Origin: SpSt-583 sp034434015
Lineage (GTDB): Bacteria; Chloroflexota; Anaerolineae; Anaerolineales; UBA6663
Direction of reading: 5' to 3'
NCBI GenBank assembly: GCA_034434015.1
Contig: DAOUAB010000208.1
Coordinates: 1 to 22,691 of the forward strand
DNA length: 22,691 nucleotides
Both the position numbers and the translations under genes were made by a program. Under the pieces are notes generated by a model. The model ran no database searches and was not told the DNA's origin. It saw only the letters and a program-made list of their open reading frames with translations. Positions 1-10,266 of this stretch are shown here, piece by piece (position 1 is the stretch's first letter; every line of letters begins with the position of its first letter).

Positions 1-1
1 C

Positions 2-1072
2 GACGACGTGGTCCAGGAGGCGTGCCTGCAGGCCATGCTCGGCCTGGACCGGCTGCGCGACCCTGACCGCTTCGGGCCGTGGCTGGCCGGCATCGCCCTG
101 AACCTGGCCCGGATGCGGCTGCGCGCCCGACGCGACGTGCCCGCGCCCGAGGACTGGGATGGCGGCCGGCGCGCGCCCGGCTTCCGCTGGGCCGAGACCC
201 AGCCGGGCGTAGACGCCGTCTACGAAATCCGCGAGTTGCACGCGGCCGTGATGCGCGCCGTTGAGACCCTGCCGCCTGAGCAGCAGGCCGTCGTGCGGCT
301 GCACTACCTGGGCGGGCTGACGCTGGTCGAGATCGGTGTGCTCGCCGGGACGCCGCTGGGCACGCTCAAGGCCCGCCTGCACCGCGCCCGTGAGCGGCTG
401 CGCGCCGAACTGCTGTTGGAGCTGGAGGCCTACGGGCCAACCGAAACCCGAAGGGAGCGACCCGGGATGATCGCCGTTGTTGTCCAGGACGTGATCGTGC
501 GCCGGCACCGGGCGGAAGACGCCGGGGCGCCGGACCAGGTGGCGCTGCCCGCCGGCAGCGGGACCGTGTTCCTCAAGCCCGACTCGGAGCCGGCCGTCTT
601 CACGCGCCACCGCGTGGTGCTCCTGAAGGAGAAGGACGGCGAACGGGTCCTGCCGATCTGGGTCGGGCCGCACGAGGGCGATGTGCTGGCGCTGCAACTG
701 GCCGGGCGGTCGGCGCCCCGCCCGCTCACGTATGACCTGACGATGCGCCTGCTGGAAGCGGCGCAGGCGGCGGTCGAGCGCGTGAGCGTCAGCCGGCTGC
801 ACGAGGAGGTCTTCTACGCCACGCTGTTCCTGCGGGCCGGCGGCGTGGTCCATGAGATCGACGCCCGCCCGAGCGACGCCCTCAACCTGGCGCTGCGGGC
901 CGGCGCGCCCATCTTCGTGGACGCGGACGTGATGGACGATCAGGGCGTCCGGCCCGAGGCGCTGCCCGCCAAGCTGGCCCGCGAGGCCGAGTGGCCCGCC
1001 GACGATATCGAGTGGGTCTCGTCCCCGCCGCCGGACTTCAGCCTGCCGGCGCGCAGGACCGGGGCAAAATAG
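2..1072 (+). CDS. ECF sigma factor fused to bifunctional nuclease (BFN/DUF151) domain, 5' truncated
   Basis: The frame is open at the left edge (codons from base 2 read D-D-V-V-Q-E-A), so the N-terminus lies outside the window. Bases 2-430 encode an ECF sigma-70: the end of region 2 (DDVVQEACLQAM), then region 4 with LPPEQQAVVRLHYLGGLT, a helix-turn-helix and the typical KARLHRARERLRAEL. A short linker leads to a BFN/DUF151 domain from about base 467 to 960, with LLKEKDGERVLPIWVGPHEG, RPLTYDLTMRLLE and EIDARPSDALNLALRAGAPIF. Region 4 binds the -35 element in ECF factors; BFN domains are described as having RNase/DNase activity in plants and are of unclear role in bacteria. A 30-residue insertion follows the first BFN strand. 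An in-frame ATG at 467 preceded by AGGGAG could give the BFN domain alone. Domain calls are firm; the purpose of the fusion is unknown. Confidence 0.88.
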   Translation, partial: DDVVQEACLQAMLGLDRLRDPDRFGPWLAGIALNLARMRLRARRDVPAPEDWDGGRRAPGFRWAETQPGVDAVYEIRELHAAVMRAVETLPPEQQAVVRLHYLGGLTLVEIGVLAGTPLGTLKARLHRARERLRAELLLELEAYGPTETRRERPGMIAVVVQDVIVRRHRAEDAGAPDQVALPAGSGTVFLKPDSEPAVFTRHRVVLLKEKDGERVLPIWVGPHEGDVLALQLAGRSAPRPLTYDLTMRLLEAAQAAVERVSVSRLHEEVFYATLFLRAGGVVHEIDARPSDALNLALRAGAPIFVDADVMDDQGVRPEALPAKLAREAEWPADDIEWVSSPPPDFSLPARRTGAK

Positions 1073-1091
1073 GGCCCCGTAACCGGGGCCC
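1072..1091. terminator. GC hairpin overlapping the stop codon of the sigma/BFN gene
   Basis: GGGCCCCG (1072-1079), loop TAAC, CGGGGCCC (1084-1091): a perfect 8-bp stem that starts on the last base of the TAG stop. No T-tract follows, so it may be a weak or factor-assisted terminator, or only a 3'-end stabiliser. Confidence 0.4.
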
Positions 1092-1107
1092 CGGTCCCAA
1101 TCACGAT

Positions 1108-1180
1108 GTCGTCCCCCCGGCGGAGGCCGGGGTCCAGCCTCTGCCAGAAGGCGCCGGATTCCGGCTTTCGCCGGAATGAC
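1108..1180. repeat. REP-like intergenic repeat with two short palindromes
   Basis: The left half holds CCCCCGGCGGAGGCCGGGG and the right half TCCGGCTTTCGCCGGA; the ends are GTCGTCC and GGAATGAC. Reverse-strand translation gives the familiar pattern SFRRKPES...LDPGLRRGDD, which I associate with widely distributed REP/dRS3-like repeats in many high-GC bacteria. It lies between two convergent genes. Copy number in this genome cannot be judged from the window. Confidence 0.6.
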
Positions 1181-1258
1181 GGTGTAAATGGGCCGACCCG
1201 GCCGCGGTCTCCGTCACCAGCGAGTGAACCGTCGACATGGCCGGTTTTGACCGCATCC

Positions 1259-1298
1259 GAATCAATCAGGCCGGGAATGCTCCCGGCCTGATTGATTC
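1259..1298. terminator. Perfect 18-bp hairpin between convergent genes
   Basis: The left arm 1259-1276 starts GAATCAATCAGG and the right arm 1281-1298 is its exact reverse complement; the loop is ATGC. It lies 41 bases beyond the amylase stop (minus strand) and downstream of the sigma/BFN gene (plus strand), so it is well placed as a bidirectional terminator. There is no T-run on either side. The rest of 1181-1339 shows nothing recognisable. Confidence 0.6.
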
Positions 1299-1339
1299 CC
1301 GCAGGCACGCTGCGGAGGTGCGCCTTTGTCCGTGGGGCC

Positions 1340-5551
<4,212 letters not shown>

Positions 5552-5689
5552 AGACTTGACTCCTCTTCGGATTGGAATAAGCGGTCCAGCCTTCGACCGC
5601 GGTGGGCCGGATTCCTGCGCGCTTCAGCGCGGGCGTGTTGCTTTGTAAGTCGGGCAAACAAATGGCCGGGGAACGGAAAGTGCGTATTC

Positions 5690-5718
5690 ACTATAACATG
5701 CCCACCACGGCAGTTCAA
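5690..5718 (-). promoter_or_regulatory. Sigma-70-type promoter of the amylase gene
   Basis: On the minus strand: -35 TTGAAC (5713-5718), 17-nt spacer, -10 TATAGT (5690-5695), with TG at the extended -10 position (TGTTATAGT). The expected transcript start is near 5683, giving a 5' leader of about 130 nt that contains a small hairpin (CGCGC-TTCA-GCGCG on plus, 5618-5631). This is the best promoter match in the window and lies in a locally AT-richer patch. Confidence 0.7.
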
Positions 5719-5728
5719 CTGCTTTGAA

Positions 5729-5760
5729 GCGCCAGGTATATCCCTAATTAGTACTGGCGC
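5729..5760. promoter_or_regulatory. Inverted repeat upstream of the amylase promoter, possible regulator site
   Basis: GCGCCAG (5729-5735) and CTGGCGC (5754-5760) are exact inverted 7-mers separated by 18 mostly A/T bases. The repeat is centred about 60 bp upstream of the predicted amylase transcript start, where an activator of a carbohydrate gene could bind. The regulator is unknown; assignment is inference. Confidence 0.35.
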
Positions 5761-5814
5761 CCCATTCGGGGAGGTCTTTGTTTGAGCGATGGACAAAGTT
5801 TCCGGTAGAAACCA

Positions 5815-5844
5815 TCAGGGCTGGAGCGTCGACTCCAGCCCTGA
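5815..5844. terminator. Perfect 12-bp hairpin between metG and the amylase promoter
   Basis: TCAGGGCTGGAG (5815-5826), loop CGTCGA, CTCCAGCCCTGA (5833-5844). Downstream of metG (minus strand) it would stop read-through into the amylase gene. The flanking T-run is weak on both strands (CAGGTTTT on plus, TGGTTTC on minus). Confidence 0.5.
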
Positions 5845-5874
5845 CAGGTTTTCGTGAATGTTTATGCCGGCTTT

Positions 5875-5964
5875 GTCTAAGAGTTTATCTCTAAACCCGC
5901 CCGATAGCCGACGGCAGTGCCGTCGGCGACGCCTCTGCTGGGGTTTAGAGACAGGTTCTAAAGC
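5875..5964. repeat. MITE-like palindromic element with nested hairpin
   Basis: Ends are imperfect inverted repeats of 24 nt (about 17 of 24 paired), including an exact 11-bp pair TCTCTAAACCC (5888-5898) and GGGTTTAGAGA (5941-5951). Inside is a second palindrome, GCCGACGGCA (5907-5916) and TGCCGTCGGC (5918-5927). It starts 18 nt beyond the metG stop and could also end metG transcription. No coding capacity. The rest of 5552-5981 holds the amylase promoter region and no gene I can support. Confidence 0.5.
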
Positions 5965-5981
5965 TGGCTGGCCGGGCGTCG

Positions 5982-7766
5982 CTATCCGGCCTGGCCCAGG
6001 CGTCCGCGCTCGGCCTCAACGATCGAGTCTTCGAGTTTTTTGAACAGCGGCGCGGGCTGGCCCAGCGGCTGGCCGGGCGCCAGGCTGCTCGGCGCCCACC
6101 GGCCCACGGCGCCCGTCGGGTCGTAGGTCAGCGCCTGGTGGCTCCAGGCCGTCTCCGTGTACGTGACGATTTTCTGCGTCCCAAACAGCCGGCCCGGGTG
6201 GCCGAGCTGCTCGTGCAGTGTCTGAGACGTGAAGGGCAGGAACGGCGCGAAGAGCGTCTTGAGCGAGTCGATGGCGCGCAGGGCGGTGTAGACGGTCCGG
6301 GCGGCCTGCGCCTTGTCCGACTTGATCTCGAACCACGGTCCCTGCGCGTCCAGGTAGCGATTGGCCTCGGTCGCCAGCGCCACCACCTCGCCCAGCGCCG
6401 CGCGCAGTTTGACGGCCTCGATCAGGCCGCCGACCGTCTCGAAACCGGCCTCGATCCGGGCCAGGAGCGCCTGGTCTTGCGGGCGCAGTTCGCCCGGCGC
6501 GGGCACGCGGCCCTCCCAGTGCTTGTAGGCGAAGGTCAGCACGCGGTTGGCCAGGTTGCCCCAGGTGGCGACCAGTTCGTTGTTGTTGTGCTGCAGGAAC
6601 TCGGCCCAGTCCCAGTCCGCATCTTTGCTCTCCGGCATCACGGCCGTCAGGTAATAGCGCAGCGGGTCCGGGTCGTAGCGGCTGAGGAAGTCCAGGCCCC
6701 AGACCGCCCAGTTGCGGCTGCCGCTGATCTTCTGGCCCTCCAGGTTGAGGAACTCGTTGGCCGGCACGTCGTAGGGCAGGTTCAGGCGCTTGGTCGGGTC
6801 CGTCTCATACAGGCGTTCCAGGCCGAGCAGCTCGGCCGGCCAGATGATGGCGTGGAAGGGGATGTTATCCTTGCCGATGAAGTACAGGGTCTTGGCGGCC
6901 GGGTCGTACCACCACTCCTTCCAGGCCTCGGGCCGGCCCTGGTTCTGCGACCATTCGATTGACGCCGAGAAGTAGCCGATGACGGCCTCGAACCAGACGT
7001 ACAGGCGTTTGCCGCGCTCGGCCCAGCCTTCCACCGGCACCGGGATGCCCCAATCCAGGTCGCGCGTGATGGCGCGCCCGCGCAGGTCGCCGCTCTCCAC
7101 CTGCGCCCGCGACGGGTTGACGACCTGCGGGCGCCAGTGTTCTTTGTCGGTGTTCAGCCACCGGCTCAGGGCCGGCGCGGCCTTGGCCAGGTCGAGGTAA
7201 AAGTGTTCGGTCTCGCGCAGCTCCAGGGCGCTGCCGCTGGTGCGGGCGCGCGGCCGGATCAGTCGCGTGGCGTCCAGCAGGTTGCCGCACTTGTCGCACT
7301 GGTCGCCGCGCGCCTTGTCGTAGCCGCAGAGGTAGCAGGTGCCCTCGACGTAGCGGTCGGGCAGGAAGCGCTTCTCGTCCGGCGAGTACCACTGCGGCTC
7401 GGTCTGGGTGAACAGGTAGCCGTTCTCGCGCAGCTTGAGGAAAATGTCCTGCGAAACCTTGAAATGGTTCTCGGTGTGCGTGCTGGTGAACAGGTCGTAG
7501 GTGATGCCGAGCCGGGTGAAGAGATCCAGGAAGCGGCTGTGGAAGTGCTCGTAGACGGCCTGGGCCGGCTTGCCCTCGGCGTCGGCGCGGACGGTGATGG
7601 GCGTGCCGTGGGCGTCCGAGCCGGAGACGACCAGCACCCGGTTGCCTTTGAGCCGGTGATAACGGGCGAAGATGTCGCCGGGCAGGTGTGAGCCGACGAT
7701 GTTGCCCACGTGGATGTCGGCGTTGGCGTAAGGCCACGCGATGCAGACGAGGATGTTTTCGGACAT
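5982..7766 (-). CDS. metG: Methionyl-tRNA synthetase
   Basis: Charges tRNA-Met with methionine in the cytoplasm (class I aminoacyl-tRNA synthetase). At 594 residues it has the Rossmann-fold signature WPYANADIHVGN (HIGH variant HVGN at 19-22), the adenylate-site VSGSDAHGTP (47-56), a CP-domain zinc knuckle with C144, C147, C157 and C160, and KISGS at 346-350 in place of KMSKS. The anticodon-binding helical domain follows. No C-terminal EMAP-like tRNA-binding domain is present. I chose the ATG at 7766 over the longer in-frame extension because AGGAG lies 7 nt upstream and the conserved N-terminus begins there; the extension runs into a repeat. It is probably transcribed alone from the -10 at 7790-7795. 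Confidence 0.97.
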   Translation of the reverse strand: MSENILVCIAWPYANADIHVGNIVGSHLPGDIFARYHRLKGNRVLVVSGSDAHGTPITVRADAEGKPAQAVYEHFHSRFLDLFTRLGITYDLFTSTHTENHFKVSQDIFLKLRENGYLFTQTEPQWYSPDEKRFLPDRYVEGTCYLCGYDKARGDQCDKCGNLLDATRLIRPRARTSGSALELRETEHFYLDLAKAAPALSRWLNTDKEHWRPQVVNPSRAQVESGDLRGRAITRDLDWGIPVPVEGWAERGKRLYVWFEAVIGYFSASIEWSQNQGRPEAWKEWWYDPAAKTLYFIGKDNIPFHAIIWPAELLGLERLYETDPTKRLNLPYDVPANEFLNLEGQKISGSRNWAVWGLDFLSRYDPDPLRYYLTAVMPESKDADWDWAEFLQHNNNELVATWGNLANRVLTFAYKHWEGRVPAPGELRPQDQALLARIEAGFETVGGLIEAVKLRAALGEVVALATEANRYLDAQGPWFEIKSDKAQAARTVYTALRAIDSLKTLFAPFLPFTSQTLHEQLGHPGRLFGTQKIVTYTETAWSHQALTYDPTGAVGRWAPSSLAPGQPLGQPAPLFKKLEDSIVEAERGRLGQAG

Positions 7767-7789
7767 GAGGCGACTCCTATGACGGCGGG

Positions 7790-7795
7790 ATTGTA
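7790..7795 (-). promoter_or_regulatory. Candidate -10 element for metG
   Basis: TACAAT on the minus strand lies 23 nt upstream of the metG ATG, which would give a short leader containing the AGGAG site. No convincing -35 is visible: the upstream DNA is the repeat at 7795-7886. If inactive, metG would depend on transcription from the promoter near 8047 passing the terminator at 7886-7917. Confidence 0.35.
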
Positions 7796-7886
7796 CCTCA
7801 CCCCTCACCCGGCCTCGCCCGGCCTCCGGCTTCCCTCCCCCTGAGGGGGGAGGGTAGGAGAGGGCCGGGGTGGGGATAGGTGAGGT
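7795..7886. repeat. GC-rich intergenic repeat with terminal inverted repeats
   Basis: Ends are ACCTCACC (7795-7802) and GGTGAGGT (7879-7886). The centre is a long C-rich then G-rich palindrome around CCTCCCCCTGAGGGGGGAGG. Sequence and style match repeats common between genes in Chloroflexota and some Proteobacteria. A related segment (TCCGGCTTTCCCC...GGGAGAGAGG) lies inside the helicase gene near 14697-14757. Confidence 0.5.
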
Positions 7887-7917
7887 AAACAAAAACCGCC
7901 AGCCGAGGCTGGCGGTT
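7886..7917 (-). terminator. Intrinsic terminator, minus strand
   Basis: The minus strand reads AACCGCCAGCC, then 2-nt TC loop (longer in practice), GGCTGGCGGTT, followed by TTTGTTT: a perfect 11-bp stem with a T-run. This is the most canonical terminator in the window. It closes the candidate small RNA and also lies downstream of the lipoprotein gene. Confidence 0.8.
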
Positions 7918-7935
7918 GGTCTGCCGGGGCAGGGT

Positions 7936-8040
7936 TCACGACGCGCGGAACCGGCCCGAAGGCGGGACGGCGCCTCGGCGCCGGCCGCTTCTCGGCAGGT
8001 GACGCATCAACATGGACGACAGGACGGCGATCGTGAACAT
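7936..8040 (-). CDS. Possible 34-residue leaderless short ORF within the small-RNA unit
   Basis: The minus strand reads MFTIAVLSSMLMRHLPRSGR... to a TGA at 7936, 19 nt before the terminator stem. The ATG lies exactly 6 nt after TACAAT, so the transcript would begin at or next to the start codon; there is no Shine-Dalgarno sequence. Three of the first 12 residues are Met, with ATG-TTG-ATG at codons 10-12, which is notable upstream of a methionyl-tRNA synthetase. It may be a leader peptide or simply a chance frame in a structured RNA. Confidence 0.2.
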   Translation of the reverse strand: MFTIAVLSSMLMRHLPRSGRRRGAVPPSGRFRAS

Positions 8041-8046
8041 GCCGAA

Positions 8047-8065
8047 ATTGTAACACATGTGTCAA
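8047..8065 (-). promoter_or_regulatory. Promoter with overlapping 10-bp palindrome
   Basis: The minus strand reads TTGACACATGTGTTACAAT. TACAAT (8047-8052) with TG one base upstream is an extended -10. ACACATGTGT (8053-8062) is a perfect palindrome abutting it, 13 of 14 symmetric when extended to TGACACATGTGTTA, and could be a repressor site. The TTGACA itself is too close (7 nt) to serve as the -35 for this -10. Confidence 0.45.
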
Positions 8066-8073
8066 CGACCACA

Positions 8074-8109
8074 GGTAGAGACGGCCTGCCGGGTAGAGAT
8101 GCCCCGCCG
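8074..8109. repeat. Two tandem 18-bp repeats of the GTAGAGA type
   Basis: GGTAGAGACGGCCTGCCG (8074-8091) and GGTAGAGATGCCCCGCCG (8092-8109) match at 15 of 18 positions. Both resemble one arm of the 41-nt palindrome at 14180-14220 (GTAGAGACGTCCCGCCGGG), so they look like decayed or half copies of the same repeat family. Confidence 0.5.
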
Positions 8110-8130
8110 GGTCACAGTGGTTGGTGTGCG

Positions 8131-9513
8131 TTAAGGCGCCACCTGCGGGGTGATCACCTGCCAGGTCCGGCCGCCGTCCGTGGTTTTCACCAGGGCCCGG
8201 GCCTCGCCGGCCTGCGCCACCGCCCAGCCGGTCTGCGCGTCCACGAAGTCCAGCGGCCCGGTCCAGCTGAGCTGCTTCACGTCGGTCAGGCTCTGGCCGC
8301 CGTCCACGGTCTGCGCCAGCGTGCTCTCGGTGAGGTCGGGCGAGGCGGTGAGGATCCAGCCGGTCTCCGGGTCCAGGAAGGCGGCCGTGGTGAAGCCGCC
8401 CGCCAGGCGCTCGACGGCCCACGTCGCGCCGCCGTCGGCGCTGCGGTACAGGAAGGCCAGCGCCTGGCCGCTGTTGTAATCCTGGCAGGTCACGGCCAGG
8501 ACGATGTCGGCGCCTTTCAGGTAGAGCGGCGCTTGCGTGCCGCAGGCGTTGGTGTCGATCTGGTACAGGTCCAACTGATCGGCCGGCGGCGGCAGCTCGA
8601 CCGGGGCCCAGGTCCGGCCGCCGTCCGTGGTTTTGAAGAGGTAGGGGGCGCCGGGCTGTACGCCGCCGCAGTCCCCGGTCACCCAGCCGGTCTGCGCGTC
8701 GGCGAAGTCCACGCCCGTCTTGCCACAGCTTTGCCACAGACTGTTTTCAGTCGTGTCGAACGGGTCCACCACCCGCTCCCAGGACAGGCCGGCGTCCCGC
8801 GTGACGAACAGCATGACGTAGTCGTGCATCATGCCCGCGCCGACATGGACCAGCAGCCAGCCGGAGTTGGCGTCGACAAACACCAGGTCGGAAGGCGAGT
8901 AGAACTCGGCGTCGGTGACGTCCAGCGGCGCGCTGGCGAGCCAGGTCTGGCCGCCGTCCGTCGTGCGCCAGATGAAGGGCGTGACTGACAGCGGGCCGGC
9001 GGTCTTGTCGTAGAACGTGGCCCAGGCCGTGCGGGCGTCCAGGGCCGCGAAGGTGATGCCCGCGCCCAGCGCCAGGGTCGCGTCGCGAGGCTGCGGCGGG
9101 GTCGCATCGCGCCAGGTCGCGCCGCCGTCCCGGGTCGTCAACAGATGGCTGTCGGCCTCGGCGTCGCTCTCGGCCACCGCCCAGCCGGCGGTCGCGCTCA
9201 CCATCTCCAGGGCGGTCACGGTGATGGGCTGACCCGCCGTGAGGGGCGCGATGGCGGGGCCTTCCGGGGCGACGGTGGCGGCGACGATGGCCTCGCCTCC
9301 GCCGGCGCCTTCCGGCGTGCTCGTTTCAGTTGGCGCCGGCGTCGACGTGGCTGGCCTGGCCGGCGTGGTCGCCGCAGGCGGCGGCGCGGCGGTGTCGGCC
9401 GGGCGCGTCAGGGTCGGGGCCAGGGTGAAGGTGGGCGCGGGCGCCCCGGCCGGCGCGCAGGCCGTCAGGCCGAGGGCCAGCAGGGCGAGGGCAAACCAGT
9501 GTTGACGGGTCAT
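8131..9513 (-). CDS. Lipoprotein with seven BNR/Asp-box repeats (Ycf48/HCF136-like beta-propeller)
   Basis: A predicted 460-residue surface lipoprotein: signal peptide with lipobox LTAC (acylated Cys19), then a Pro/Thr/Ala-rich tether (20-75), then a propeller. Asp-box motifs recur at about 128 (RDGGATW), 185 (TDGGQTW), 239 (RDAGLSW), 296 (TDGGRTW), 359 (ADGGATW), 403 (VDGGQS, lacking the Trp) and 445 (TDGGRTW), suggesting seven blades as in Ycf48/HCF136. GWAVAESD, TGWVTGD, TGWILTA and TGWAVAQ are the usual inter-motif strands. Such proteins are common in Chloroflexota; here there is no photosystem context, so the ligand or partner is unknown. The ATG at 9513 has GGGAGG 5 nt upstream and begins the signal peptide, so longer in-frame starts are rejected. 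Confidence 0.85.
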   Translation of the reverse strand: MTRQHWFALALLALGLTACAPAGAPAPTFTLAPTLTRPADTAAPPPAATTPARPATSTPAPTETSTPEGAGGGEAIVAATVAPEGPAIAPLTAGQPITVTALEMVSATAGWAVAESDAEADSHLLTTRDGGATWRDATPPQPRDATLALGAGITFAALDARTAWATFYDKTAGPLSVTPFIWRTTDGGQTWLASAPLDVTDAEFYSPSDLVFVDANSGWLLVHVGAGMMHDYVMLFVTRDAGLSWERVVDPFDTTENSLWQSCGKTGVDFADAQTGWVTGDCGGVQPGAPYLFKTTDGGRTWAPVELPPPADQLDLYQIDTNACGTQAPLYLKGADIVLAVTCQDYNSGQALAFLYRSADGGATWAVERLAGGFTTAAFLDPETGWILTASPDLTESTLAQTVDGGQSLTDVKQLSWTGPLDFVDAQTGWAVAQAGEARALVKTTDGGRTWQVITPQVAP

Positions 9514-9669
9514 CCTGACCTCCCACTCCGGTCGAACCGGTATTGACGCGGACAGCGCGCCACGGCTCCCCGAGGTTGAACGAGAGTCGCTCGCCAGGCC
9601 CGCACAGATCGCCAGGGCCACTTTGCGCCCTGACCTCTGGGCGAGAGCGTGAAAGCGCCGCGCCCGGCG

Positions 9670-9688
9670 TTATCTGCCCGCCAGATAA
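9670..9688. terminator. Small hairpin across the MOSC gene stop codon
   Basis: TTATCTG (9670-9676), loop CCCGC, CAGATAA (9682-9688): a 7-bp perfect stem that contains the TAA stop of the MOSC gene. It is followed on the minus strand by a GC hairpin (GCCGGGCGCGGC) and TTTC, so it may end the regulator-MOSC transcript. Weak evidence. The remaining gap to the lipoprotein start shows no clear promoter. Confidence 0.25.
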
Positions 9689-10266
9689 ACGGTATCACCG
9701 ACGGACACGACGGCGGGCTCGGCCTGAAGCAGCGACACGTAGAAGCCGCGCAGGCCGCCGTCCAGGAATTGCAGGCCGTCTTTAAGACGGTCCGGCTCGG
9801 CGCCTGGTTGCAGGAGATAACGCGTGAACGGCCGGCACGGCGCGGCGACCAGCACGCGCCCCAGACGCACGCGCCTGCCGGCGGCCGTCTCGATCACGAA
9901 GCCGCCCGCGGCCTGCTCCGGCGCCACCGCCTCACCCGTCTCGACCAGGATGTTTTCGCCCGCGCAGCCCAGCCTCACCTGCTCGCCGAAGCGCTCGCGC
10001 ATGCGGGCGTAGTGGGCCGTGAAGCCGACCGAGAGCGCGTTCTCGCCGTCGTTCTGGCGGGTCTGTGGATGGCGGGCGTGATGGACGTCGAGCAGCCGCG
10101 CGCCGTCCGGCCCGCGCGCTTCCGCGCCCTGCGGGGTGAGCGTCAAAGCCTCGACGGCCAGCAGGGCGGACGGCTCATAACGCTGCTCCGGCTTCTGGCC
10201 GGTCTTGAGCGGCGCGCGCTGAATCTGCAGGCGCGCGATGCGGCCCAGGAAAGTCAACGGCGTCAT
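9670..10266 (-). CDS. MOSC domain protein
   Basis: This 198-residue protein shows the MOSC (molybdenum cofactor sulfurase C-terminal) pattern: an early GR-(I)-ARLQIQRAP strand, GENILVE (103-109), a conserved cysteine in VLVAAPCRPF (C144), then LDGGLRGFYVSLLQ...VSVGDTVYLA at the end. MOSC domains bind or transfer sulfur or molybdenum cofactor; stand-alone ones often act on N-hydroxylated compounds or are uncharacterised. No partner oxidoreductase domain is attached. Its ATG overlaps the TGA of the upstream regulator gene in an ATGA, indicating translational coupling. Fold is confident; substrate is unknown. Confidence 0.82.
   Translation of the reverse strand: MTPLTFLGRIARLQIQRAPLKTGQKPEQRYEPSALLAVEALTLTPQGAEARGPDGARLLDVHHARHPQTRQNDGENALSVGFTAHYARMRERFGEQVRLGCAGENILVETGEAVAPEQAAGGFVIETAAGRRVRLGRVLVAAPCRPFTRYLLQPGAEPDRLKDGLQFLDGGLRGFYVSLLQAEPAVVSVGDTVYLAGR

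Larger units (their letters stand above)
7886..8043 (-). ncRNA. Candidate structured small RNA or metG attenuation leader
   Basis: A transcription unit of about 155 nt: -10 TACAAT (8047-8052) with a palindrome upstream, then a structured stretch, then an intrinsic terminator (7886-7917). Distant segments close the structure: GTTCACGA (8038-8031) pairs exactly with TCGTGAAC (7941-7934), extended by GGCA (8043-8040) with TGCC (7931-7928) across a 1x2 internal loop. Inside are CGGCGCC-GA-GGCGCCG and CCCG-CCTT-CGGG hairpins. It is upstream of metG on the same strand, so it may be an independent small RNA or a leader controlling metG. I find no match to T-box, SAM-I, SRP RNA or tmRNA core motifs. 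High GC makes chance pairing easy, so this is tentative. Confidence 0.4.

Noticed and set aside
5729..5964. CRISPR-like or tandem array
   Set aside because: The palindromes here are single, unlike each other and not regularly spaced.
7767..7892. Longer metG start at 7892
   Set aside because: The extension is translated from the intergenic repeat (PPPSGGGKPEAGRG pattern), and AGGAG is well placed before the ATG at 7766.
7886..8043. T-box, SRP RNA or 6S RNA identity for the structured unit upstream of metG
   Set aside because: CGGTTCCGCG matches the T-box core UGGNACCGCG at only 8 of 10 bases and lacks the UGG needed for tRNA pairing; no GGAAGG(G)AGCA SRP core is present; a 6S fold cannot be shown by eye.
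8131..9513. Photosystem II assembly factor function from Ycf48 resemblance
   Set aside because: Only the BNR propeller pattern is shared; no photosynthesis gene is in the window.
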